Origin: Sextonia rubra
Taxonomy: Eukaryota; Streptophyta; Magnoliopsida; Laurales; Lauraceae
NCBI GenBank assembly: GCA_037013555.1
Contig: JASUAD010000001.1
Span: 77,830,535-77,894,534 of the forward strand
Reading direction: 5' to 3'
Length of the DNA: 64,000 bases
This document shows positions 35,601-44,258 of the stretch, in pieces. The position numbers and the translations under genes are program-made. Position 1 is the first letter of the stretch. Each line of letters opens with the position of its first letter. The notes beneath the pieces were generated by a model that ran no database searches, was not told where the DNA came from, and saw nothing but the letters and a program-made list of their open reading frames with translations.

Positions 35601-38384
35601 ACCGCAACCGCTATTTTGATCCTCAATTCCAATGTCTCACAAGTACACTGAACATGTATAATTCTAGTTCATTTATTAGAAAAGATGGCATATAACATTT
35701 TCATCAGTAAATCAATATTTTATTTTAATTTAACACAAATTTATACATATAGAAAAATATATCAAAAATTTGTCCATCATATAAAGACCACAATGGAAGC
35801 TTACAAGCACATAATATTTTCCTCTCTTCTATGTTTTAGAAGGGCCATTGTCATTAATATTCATACTTGCAAATAGATGTGCATAAAATCATAATCCAGA
35901 ACCATGGAAATTAAGGCCATGGGCATAAAGCACTAAAGATGAGATATTAGAGAATAGAGAACAGTCTCTTGGCACCTTATCTGACTCCATTTGCAAATAG
36001 AATCACTCAGCACAATGGCTAATCAACAAGGTTTTAAAACGTTTGCATTAAGTTAGTAACATGAATCAGATAAACTATAAATGTTTGGCATAATAATCAG
36101 TCTTTTGGCACCTTATCTATCCATTTGTATGTTGAATAACTTGGAGGAATGGCTTATTGCCAAGGTTTTAAAATTTTAAAGTGGACAAAGAATTCAGAAA
36201 ATAAAAAATGAGAAAAACAATATTCAAAAACCATCCATACCATCAATATCATGACAAATAGCACATTGATAACAGAGTATTATATGAATTTTTTTTAATG
36301 ATGTATTATGTATAAGACAAATACTTGTGTCAATAAGTTCAAGATAAGAAGATGCAATGTATGACGACATTTTAATGGGAAATCTTCTACGCGCAGCTCT
36401 CTGCAGGTGCACTGATTTGGATCGTCCCTAAAGGTGGTCAGAATAGACAGCGGGGCAAAGGAGCGCAGGAGAAAATCAATATAAACATACATAACATATA
36501 GTCCCAATACAAGAATTCATCATCAATTATAAGTGTAAAAACTATAGAAATGAACACTTTAGATTTCTATAAAAATAAAATTTCCTCTGATGGAGATCAA
36601 GCCAAATGCAACATAGCTCTACAGGTCGTATTTAGTATAGGTTATGTAAAAAAAGCACTACTCGATCCACCAAACAATAAGAAAGTAATGCTGACATTAT
36701 GTCGCCCTAGTTTTAGGTCTTAAAAAGCACAAGACCCATATTTATTCCCCCAAATTTCTCTATTTTGTCAAAAATATATATAATAAATTAGTGAAAGAGG
36801 ATGTACAAGATCTTTTGGAAGGAAGTAAAGTTAAAAAAAAAAAAGAGTCACGGTTCTGAACTAAAACTATTCAACTAGATAAAATCATAGAGTTCCTATG
36901 AATCCAATGAAAGATGTCATATATTATAGGGTTCATTTCTAAATCGCTACATTTTTTTCAATTCAATTCACACGATCAATAAGGAATTTTTTAATACAGA
37001 TGCGGCACGATGCATAATGTAAAGTGTAAACCAAATGATTTTGAAAACTATGATCACGGACACTCGTACAATTATGGGCCAACTCCAAGCCCACAAATTC
37101 AAGCCTGGGCATCAAAGAGAGCAGATATGAGGATCCTTCTGTAGGTTAACTTCATTTGGATGAATAACCTAGAGCAATGGCTTGTTTACCACATAAAGAA
37201 GAGCAAAACATAAATCTGAAATAAAGGAGAAAACAGACATGCTCTTTAATCATGAAACTGATACGATACGAGTGTGGGTCAAATCCAGGCCCGCGAAATC
37301 AAAGCCCTAGGGCATCAAAGCGAGCAGACATGAAGACCCTTTGATAGATTAATCTCTGTGCACCTTACCATGCTACCTTCATTTGCATATATAATCCAGA
37401 GCATCGGCTTATTGTACACAGAATGCAAAAACAAAACTCAAAATGTGAAATATAATAGGAGAAGAGCCATGCTTATACACGGAGGGAAAAAGATGAATGC
37501 TTGTACACGGAGGGAACGTCATGAAAGTTCAAACAAACCATGCTTTATCTTCATAAAAGATGAGTGTAGGTCAAATCCAGGCCCACAAAATCAAGGCATC
37601 AATGCGGGCAGACATGAGGACCCTTTCATAGATTAATCTCTGTGCACTTTACCATTCTACCCTCATTTTCATGTATAATCCAGAGCATCGGCTTATCGTA
37701 CACAGAACACAAAACCAGAACTCAGACATAAAATAAACCAAAAAGAAAAAGGAGCCATTCTCTCACACTGTCAATGTCATTGAAGTTTAAAAGGTCCATT
37801 GCTTCATAGTCTTGTGTACTAATTACATGAGTGCAGGTAGAATTAAGGCCCAAGGGCATCAAGGCAAGCACACATGAAGAGCCCTCTATAGATTAGTCTC
37901 TGTGCACCTTACCATGCTATGTGGAAACCTCAAATGTGACATAAGAGGGTGAAAAGGAGCCATGCTTTCTAGCATTGATATTGATAAGTGAGAGTCAAAT
38001 CCAAGACTACAAAATCAAGGCCCAGGGGCATCAAACCAAGCAGAAAGAAAGAACAAGGTACCCTTTTTATATATTCATCTTCGTGCACCTTGCTACGTTG
38101 ATTTGGATGCATATAATCGAACGGATGGATGGATGGATGGATGGAGAGAGAGAGAGAGTTAGAAGAAGAAGAAGATGATGAAGGAATGATACCTGATCAG
38201 AGTTGTCATTACGTTTGTATTTGTTGATGACGAGATCCTCTCTCTTGAAGTTCTCTCCGAACTTGTCGATGAACTGAGATCGGGTCATGGTGAGATCGTA
38301 ATCGCCAACCATATACCCTCGATCGTTCAGCATCTGCATCACTGTCCTTCGGATCCTGAACAGCCTGCTTGTTTCCTCTTCCAT
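23614..38384 (-). CDS. NRPB5: DNA-directed RNA polymerase subunit 5 (RPB5), four exons
   Basis: RPB5 is a common subunit of the nuclear RNA polymerases. Its N-terminal jaw domain contacts downstream DNA, and its C-terminal domain assembles onto the largest subunit. Exons (minus strand): 38193-38384 (64 codons), 34383-34562 (60), 25233-25346 (38), 23614-23739 (41 plus stop). All three introns are GT-AG and all junctions fall between codons. The 203-aa product is close to the ~205 aa of plant RPB5. Jaw part: RRTVMQMLNDRGY, KREDLVINK, EEAKVGVKTMKTYTNRM, NLTPFAKTCISEIS. Assembly part: HVLVPEHQVL, DPIARYYGLKRGQVVKIIRP and the terminal TAGRYVTYRYVV. The start is chosen because the conserved RLFRIRRTV stretch begins seven residues in; the usual start is a few residues longer. 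No stop or frameshift is visible despite 14.2 kb of intron full of transposons. It looks like the canonical, not the divergent Pol V-specific, paralogue. Confidence 0.96.
23740..25232 (-). other. RPB5 intron 3 (1493 bp)
   Basis: Donor GTGTGTGC after the KETQ codons and acceptor TTCTGCAG before LPRI. Content is ordinary AT-rich DNA. I see no transposon or RNA gene in it. Confidence 0.9.
25400..25653. repeat. Two-copy 127-bp tandem duplication in RPB5 intron 2
   Basis: GGCAAACTAGAATGA starts at 25400 and again at 25527. The copies share ACCAGAAGGATAAATCTTC, GAACTCATTAGCAGATAAC and AAATTGC, with few differences. It begins about 55 bp upstream of exon 3, before its splice acceptor. Recent local duplication is the simplest reading. 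Confidence 0.88.
27412..27885. mobile_element. Tourist-like (PIF/Harbinger) MITE, 474 bp
   Basis: Terminal inverted repeats CAGCATGTTTGTTTAC (left) and CCATGTTTGTTTAGC (right, reverse complement), with TTA at 27409-27411 and 27886-27888. The 3-bp TTA duplication is typical of Tourist elements. An internal segment around AAAGGTTAGAAATGT (27658, 27769) is duplicated. Non-coding. Confidence 0.75.
28661..28830. repeat. hAT left subterminal GAGGCGC motif cluster
   Basis: GC-rich direct and inverted motifs (GGCGCG, GAGGCG, GCGCCT) crowd the first 150 bp inside the left terminus and recur at 33190-33285 inside the right one. Such clusters bind transposase in characterised hAT elements; here that role is inferred. 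Confidence 0.75.
29031..29270 (+). repeat. Two-copy 120-bp tandem repeat in hAT leader
   Basis: 29031-29150 and 29151-29270 are tandem copies with two differences. Each unit begins with a purine run (AAACAGAAGAAGAAG) and continues with GTCCACGTCCGG-type motifs. It precedes a good splice donor (GGCGAG/GTATGT, 29277-29278), so it probably lies in a 5' untranslated exon. Confidence 0.9.
29278..30336 (+). other. T/CTG-rich leader intron of the hAT transposase gene
   Basis: Starts GTATGT after the leader exon and ends TATATAG directly before the ATG at 30337. The first 850 bp are T-runs, CTG and CTGC clusters with very little A; the last 150 bp are normal. Long open frames here are Phe/Leu/Cys composition artefacts. 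The intron call is by splice-site match and is not confirmed by transcripts. Confidence 0.65.
30337..32974 (+). CDS. hAT transposase (BED finger, DUF659, hATC), four exons
   Basis: Exons 30337-31309, 31401-32210, 32319-32437 and 32522-32974 join in frame through GT-AG introns to 784 codons plus stop. N-terminus: a BED-type zinc finger (FKCNFCGKISNGG, with a downstream QHLAGG and CPKC), which binds the transposon ends. Next come a Lys-rich linker and DUF659, with the catalytic-region CSIMVDGWTDKKGR and VTDSAAANV aspartates. Exon 2 gives the RNase H-like remainder (WTPCAAHCLDLMLEDI). Exons 3 and 4 give the hAT dimerisation domain (DWWSAFG, SSGCERNWSVFEH, KKRNRLDQKRLNDLVFVKYN). The tail is acidic. 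The start follows an intron acceptor, and MSAEG is the usual beginning in this family. Nothing is visibly broken. Confidence 0.93.
34824..35624. mobile_element. TIR element (801 bp) with TAGCGG subterminal motifs
   Basis: Left end CATGGATCAAAATAGC and right end (reverse complement) GAGGATCAAAATAGCGG share GGATCAAAATAGC. The 9-bp AATTCCAAT flanks it at 34815-34823 and 35625-35633. Near both ends are TAGCGGCCGCTA and CATAGCGG motifs. No open frame of note. A 9-bp duplication points to Mutator, an 8-bp reading (ATTCCAAT) to hAT; I cannot decide. Confidence 0.75.
37070..38040. repeat. Degenerate tandem repeats in RPB5 intron 1
   Basis: A unit containing GGTCAAATCCAGGCCCAC, then GGGCATCAAAGCGAGCAGAC, TAGATTAATCTCTGTGCACC and CAGAGCATCGGCTTAT recurs with starts near 37076, 37273, 37566, 37835 and 37988. 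Spacing is uneven (about 150-290 bp). Weaker, shorter copies of the CACCTTATCT...CCATTTG part lie at 35970 and 36108. Function unknown. Confidence 0.75.
38123..38157. repeat. (GGAT)n and (GA)n microsatellites near exon 1
   Basis: About five GGAT units followed directly by a GA run, within 50 bp of the exon 1 splice donor of RPB5. Confidence 0.85.
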
Positions 38385-38452
38385 CTTCTTCTTCTTCTTC
38401 TTCTTCCTTCTGAGATTTCTGCAACTGCAACTGAGAGGCTCGAAAGCAGACC

Positions 38453-38530
38453 TTTTAGGGTTTAGGGTTTTGCAGAAACTCAGAAGCCCTGGGAAGGGCC
38501 TTTTATATAGGAAGAACTGAGCCGTGTTTA
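38453..38530 (-). promoter_or_regulatory. RPB5 core promoter with telo-box
   Basis: On the minus strand a TATA box CTATATAAAA lies at 38501-38510, about 120 bp upstream of the ATG, and just downstream (38454-38471) is a double telo-box AAACCCTAAACCCTAA. Another AAACCCTAAAC lies at about 38525-38536. A GC-rich AAGGCCCTTCCC stretch, resembling part of site II elements, lies just downstream of the TATA box. Telo-box plus TATA or site II is common in plant genes for the transcription and translation machinery. Confidence 0.75.
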
Positions 38531-38932
38531 GGGTTTTTTCAAGTTTTGGGAAATTGCAAATAAAGCCTTAACTCGTTTCCTTATTTCAAAAAAGAAGACA
38601 AGTTTCAAAACTTTTCAAATTAATGCCATCTCCTCTCAAGGTTTTTTTTATCTTAAATGAGTGGGTCCCATGACAATAGTAAGAGCACTGAAAAACCCTA
38701 ATTAATACCACAAGCTCCCACTCCTTTTGAAAGAAAAACTTGAGGATCTAGATGTATTAATACCAAATCTTTTATATGTGGAAGATTCTTTAAACTCTTT
38801 TCTTTTTTTTTTTTTCTTTTTTTGCATTTATGGAGAGGGTTGGACAAAAAATTTTCAACTTGGGTGCCTTATTTTATTTATGTATTTTTGTTGGGTTTGC
38901 TTGCACTATTGGATGTATTGATGCCTTACGGT

Positions 38933-39895
38933 TAGAGGTGGCAAAATGAGGCCTAACTTGCCTATAACCTTTGTAAATATAGGTCGGCATAGGTTAGGTT
39001 TTTCTAACTCACATAAAAACGAGCCAAGGGAGAGCTAACCTGGCTAACCCGCATGACCCACATATAGTCTTTAATATTATATTTAATTCCATAAGGAACG
39101 ATAAGAAATAATATAAGTTAATTCCATAAGGAATTATTAGAAATGATATCAGATATGATTTTCTTATGATAGTATTAACCTTTTTTTTGCATTTGCAAAC
39201 ATAAAGCTCTTTTGGCTTTATCTCTTTTAAATAATATTATTTTCTTATAAATTATAATAGCTTATTATTTTTTTATCACTTCCCTATGCTGTATATTTCC
39301 TTGGGTTCATAAAATTAATAAGTATATAAACACTATAGGTAATTATTATTTTAAAAACTTGACCACCTGTGCTTAAAGTTTAATACATAAGCGTTAAAAG
39401 ATAGTAAAAATTGTATTTATAGATTTCAATATTTTAAAGTATAAATACTTTTATAAATACATCATAAATAAAATCAAACTATTAGTCAATGTTTAAAGTA
39501 GTTACATTTAATAGCTAAGGTCGACCCTTACACCTATTTAAATACTTTAGATAAATATTTGCACAAAAAACTTTGATAGTATACTGGTTAAGTGTTTTAA
39601 TTAAAAAACATAAATTTTTATTTCTTTATAATAATATAATCTATGAATCCACTTTTAAAAGAGAAAAAAAACAAAATAAGAATAAGAAAAAGAGAAAACT
39701 TCAGTATTTCGGTGAAGTAGTTAGTTGGCCTGACCTTAACGAATCCATAACATAATACGGGTTCAACCCGACCCTCTATGCCAATGCGAGTTGAAGAATC
39801 CCAACCCTGTTTTCAAAATGAGTTGAGGGTGGATAACCATAACCCGTTGCTAACTCAACCAGTGTTGGGCCAACCCAACTCATTTGCCACCTCTA
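38933..39895. mobile_element. hAT-type non-autonomous element (963 bp), TAGAGGTGGCAAA ends
   Basis: Left TAGAGGTGGCAAAATGAG and right (reverse complement) TAGAGGTGGCAAATGAG are near-perfect inverted repeats. The flanks CTTACGGT (38925-38932) and CTTATGAT (39896-39903) agree at 6 of 8. Subterminal zones are full of AACCCGACCC/GGTTAGG motifs. The AT-rich centre encodes nothing. TAGAGGTGGCAAA termini are common among plant hAT MITEs. Confidence 0.82.
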
Positions 39896-39903
39896 CTTAT
39901 GAT

Positions 39904-41237
39904 ATCATCTTTTCTATATTTGAATATCTAGTGTTTAAGCTGCCTGAATCATGAATATTTCAAAACAATAAAAAGAGTTGAAAAGAAAGATAATACTAAT
40001 GGTATATTGAAGACATCATTGTTAGCAATATTTTGAACATCTAATTTGTAGAGAATATTTTTACCTTTCTCAAAATCTAGAAGAGATGAACGAGAGGACT
40101 AGCTGGCGAGAGATAAGGTGAGGAGAGAGAGAGAGAGAGAGAGAGATAAGGGTTAGGGATTTTTTCCTTTTTTTTTTTTTTTTTGCAACAGAGGGCAAAA
40201 GACAGATTTTTAGTTGAAAGGGCAAAAGGGAAAATAAAATACAACTATTATCTCCGGAATAGTCTTGGAAAGAAGCAACTACCCCTTCAAATTCTCCATA
40301 TAGGTGTCATCCTACCAACGGATAAACAAGACACTGCAGCATTTTATGTTGTAGCGTCAATTGTTGTCCTATCCTTGTTTTTGGTGAATTCTCACCAATC
40401 CAATCATCCCAAAATTTGATGTGTTTTGATATGTGTACTTAACTCTTTCAATAGATTGAACTATTCTTTTAACTCCCTTTTCAGCTTAATAGTTTCTAGG
40501 GATTTTTATGAAAAAATTAAGCATAAATCATGATTACACAAATTGATTAGAAAACATATAAAAATATCGAATTAGGGTGTTGTATGCATGAAAAAGACAA
40601 TTTTACCCCATAACAATATTGTTAGGGCTCGTTAAGAATAAAACTCTCCTACTTGTCGAACGATGTCGTTAGGGCATTTCAAGAAACAAAACCCCTTGCA
40701 ATTTTTCCATCTTCTTCCCCTTGTCTTCCCAGATGGCTTGAGGGATGGTGGTGATCTTCCATAGAGCTCTTGGTATTTGTAGCCTTTGCTTTCTATTGTT
40801 ACTCCATCACCACCACTCTCCAACCATCGCAATTGAAAAGCACAACTAAGATGTGTTTTCTCTATCTTTTCACCATTTTTTTGTGCAATATAGTTGTCTA
40901 TGGCATTTTCTCCCTTGGTGAATACATTTACCCTCCCCTTGGGTGATATTTATGTGTGTTGAATCAACCTAACCCTTTTTCTTTTATTTTGTCATTTTTT
41001 TATATGGTTTTTATTTGCAATTTTTGAAATGATTCCTTGGTTAAGAGAAACATTCAACATGAGATTATCTATTTAGGGTATATATTGTCATTGCAGTGGT
41101 GATTCTTTTTAAAAGCTGTGTGATACTTTGTGAGCTCATTGTTTTTTTATTCCACCCTTTTTTTAGGCTTACTTCTCAATCACCCTATAATGACCTTGCG
41201 AAAGCTTAGATGTTGGCAGGGGCACAAGTGATAGGCC
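39904..41237. other. Spacer with a GA microsatellite
   Basis: No gene recognised. (GA)n at 40121-40146 and a T-run at 40164-40184. The short open frames at 40183-40419 and 40632-40832 have no known domain. Confidence 0.5.
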
Positions 41238-43009
41238 TCTTTTGATAATTATTATATATATTAAAGCAGACTAAAAAAAGGGCTCTCAAAGGTGCCACCT
41301 CAATATCCATGGCTTTTCCTCTCAAGGAAATGCTTTAAAAAAATATGAAGAGGTTTCGATTTTAATTATCTTCTCCAAATCTTCTCCCTAAATATCTCCT
41401 CTCCAAATCTTTTCCCTAAAGCACTCCATTTCAATTAAGATTATGATTTTCATAAACCTACCTACATTTCTAAAATCCCAACAAAATCTATGCAATCAGT
41501 CCCAAATCCCGATGATGGATCTTTTGAGATATTACTGACCACCAATTATGATATTCCATTGAATAGAAATGGGGTATTTATTTAGTCTCGGAATCAAGGG
41601 TTGAGACACAAGATAAGGTTGCTATTTGTGTAGCCCTTCCACATGAATGATGAAAACCAAAGAAGGCAACGCAACTAAAGAACATGAAAGTACCGACATC
41701 AGAGGTTGTGAGATATGAGAATGTTTTGAAATAAATCTATCACGTAACTGTCTCCATCTTTTAAAATATTTAAAATACCAAGACAGCATTCAGGTTAACT
41801 AATGACATATAGGTAACCTTTTTCGAGATTCTAATGGTGGGACGGGATGAATGGCTATCTTGAGGGTGAGCAAATGCCCTTCCTCATGTTTGGTTGTGGC
41901 ATCCTCTTCAAGATTCTGATTGTGGGATCAGATGAATGGCTATCTTAGGGTGAGAAGAGGCCCTTCGTCATATTTGGTTGTGGCTTACATTGTTCTTACA
42001 TATAACATGTTTGAATTTTTTTTTTTTTATTATCAGTGCAGATTCTACCTGAGCCAAACTAGCAATGAAAATTAGCAATGAAAATCTACAAAGAAATATT
42101 CAAGCGGTGTGGCGTCGCGGCTAATGGATTTAATAATAAATTTGCTATATAGCAATAAAGGCATTTTCTCCAGACACGTAATATCTAATGCTTTGGATCT
42201 GATTTTCATGATTCTGTCAATTGCGATTAAAAGTATGAACTTCATATCATGTAGTTTTGATTTTATAAAGTTTGTGGCACTTATTAATTCTATATTTTGT
42301 CTTTGATCTTATTTTATTTAATTCATGAAAAATTCATCTATCTTCAAAAATTAAATCATAAAAAATATTTACACAATACTAGAAAAATCATTCTACAATC
42401 AAAATCCTTTTTTTTTTCTTCACACATAAAATGCATGGCACGGTTCTTAATTGAACTATTTTTATAATAATAATGCTAAACTAACTTGATTTGGACTCTT
42501 TATGATCAATTGTGGAGCAGTAGTAGGTCCATCCTATAGGATGAAATAACATAGTCTAATCATTTCGTTAAATGTTTAGATTCTAACAATTTCAAAAGTG
42601 GAGGGGCATAAGTTTTTGGACGGAGAGTATGTGTAGAACTATTTGGACAAACTTTTATTTGATTTATCAAATTTAAGAATTGTCTAAATCAGTTTATAGA
42701 TTAGAGAATTTACATGCATTTTGAGAAGTTATATATATACTTTTATAATATTTTACAATCTTCTCATAATTGGGAAATAGTCTTACCTCCTTTTTTTCTT
42801 AAATAAAAATTGTATAAAAATTAAAATACACGAACACTTATACTTTCATATTAAAAATATAATTTATGCAATTTTACTAAATATTTATCCATTTATATTA
42901 TTTATTCATTTCTCTTAAATTTCTTTCCTTCACATTTATTTACTAAAAAATACACTCAAGTTTAAAATACATTTATTTTTTAGCCCAGGCTCAACAGAGC
43001 CTATGCTGC
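41238..43009 (+). mobile_element. Helitron-like element A
   Basis: The left end contains ATATATATTAAAGCAGAC, then AAAGGGCTCTCAAAGGTGCC, which recurs at the start of element B (43011 onward). The right end has a hairpin AGGCTC-AACA-GAGCCT (42987-43002) followed by ATGCTGC/T, close to the hairpin plus CTRR-T end of Helitrons but with one base off. No Rep/helicase gene, so non-autonomous. Start is approximate. Confidence 0.5.
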
Positions 43010-43010
43010 T

Positions 43011-44258
43011 ATTTTTATATATATTAAAGCAAACTAGAGAAAGGGCTGTGGAGGGTGCCATCTTAGCATGCAAGAGCTCTCTTTTCAAAGAAATACATAA
43101 GAAAAAAAATTAGAAGCATTGGCTTTGACATTCTGCTCCTCTCCAAATCTCTTCCTTAAATCTCTTCTTTTGAATTATTCTCTTCAAATCTCCTCCCTAA
43201 ATCTCTCCATTTCACAATTTACAATCTTTTCTACTATGAACTTTTTTCTTTCTTTATCTCTTCAAATTTAAATCTTATCTCAATCCTTTCACAAATTTCA
43301 AAATCTTTTCAAATCTCACACCGGTCCTCTCTCTCACTCTATTTGATTGATTCACTCCCCCTAAAATCTCTCCCCCATTCGTGTTACCCATCGTTTTGTT
43401 TAATGTCTCTCTCTACCCCCATTGCCACCTCTGACATCCCCATGCTCATGCGCTGCGAGGAGATCAAGGACTACCGCATCGCCAAATCTATCATAGGCTC
43501 CTTCTACCCTGGCTAGAAGTGCCACATTGTCGAGGACCTCGTCAACCCAAATAGTATACGTTGTTGTAGTAGGAACGGACTACAGAGAATATGTATTATG
43601 TTGAGGAGCCCAAGAGATCGGATACATACCCGTCAACCCAAACAATGGATGTCTTATTTCGTATTGTTGGTTGAATTATAATGCACTAATCATCACATTT
43701 GGGGAGGACTAGACTATGCACACATTTAATTTTCTAGACTTTCTATTCTTGAGGTACATGGTTCTTAATCCTCTTCTCGATTTACATGCACAATCTCTTA
43801 TTTTTCTTCCTCATCACTCTCTCTAAAATCACAAGCACCATCATCATTCCTTGCTGATCACTTGATGGGCTCCTAAGTCCTAAATGAAAACTATTAGAGA
43901 AAACTGGACACTTACATGTCGCTTTAAATACAAAGGCCGTGCGAGCAATAGCCGATGTAGAAGATGCAAATGTACAGCAGACCATAGTTAGATCGTGGGC
44001 AGTAGTCCACCTTCACTAAAGAAGCCATGTACATTACTACATACCATGTGAAGAATGTGTTTCACATAAATAGTAGGCTCCAAATCCATTACTTGTCTAG
44101 TTAAAATCATTAAATTCTCTCCAGTCTGCTATGTTTCATCTTATTTTCTTTTAAAAATTCTTAAAAATAACAATTGTGATTTTTTTCTTTATTTTTAACT
44201 ATTATATCCATTCATTATATATTTGCTTTGGCCCGGGTTAAGCACGGGCATTTGCTGA
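43011..44258 (+). mobile_element. Helitron-like element B with captured gene fragment
   Basis: Starts next to the end of element A with TATATATATTAAAGCAAAC and GGGCTGTGGAGGGTGCC. It ends with a hairpin (GCCCG...CGGGC, 44231-44247), then ATTTGCTGA and a T, matching the Helitron CTRR/T rule. There are no terminal inverted repeats and no target duplication, as expected. It carries a fragment resembling UMP synthase (43418-43548). Non-autonomous. Confidence 0.55.
43418..43548 (+). pseudogene. UMP synthase (orotate phosphoribosyltransferase domain) fragment
   Basis: One frame reads PIATSDIPMLMRCEEIKDY, then RIAKSIIGSFYPG, a TAG stop, KCHIVEDLV. This follows the plant UMPS segment around its MLMRRKE-KDYGTAK region and the phosphoribosyl-binding EDLV motif, recalled from knowledge of the family. 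GC content is well above the surrounding DNA. The in-frame stop, short length and Helitron context mark it as a captured exon fragment. Confidence 0.6.

Larger units (their letters stand above)
34563..38192 (-). other. RPB5 intron 1 (3630 bp)
   Basis: Donor GTATCATT after the SDQ codons and acceptor TTTTGTACCAG before IFVFFP. It contains a TIR element at 34824-35624, degenerate tandem repeats (about 35950-36170 and 37070-38040), a (GGAT)n microsatellite (38123-38143) followed by a GA run. Nothing else is recognised. Confidence 0.92.

Noticed and set aside
40183..40419. 78-codon frame with a hydrophobic tail
   Set aside because: No homology recognised, no promoter or conserved context.
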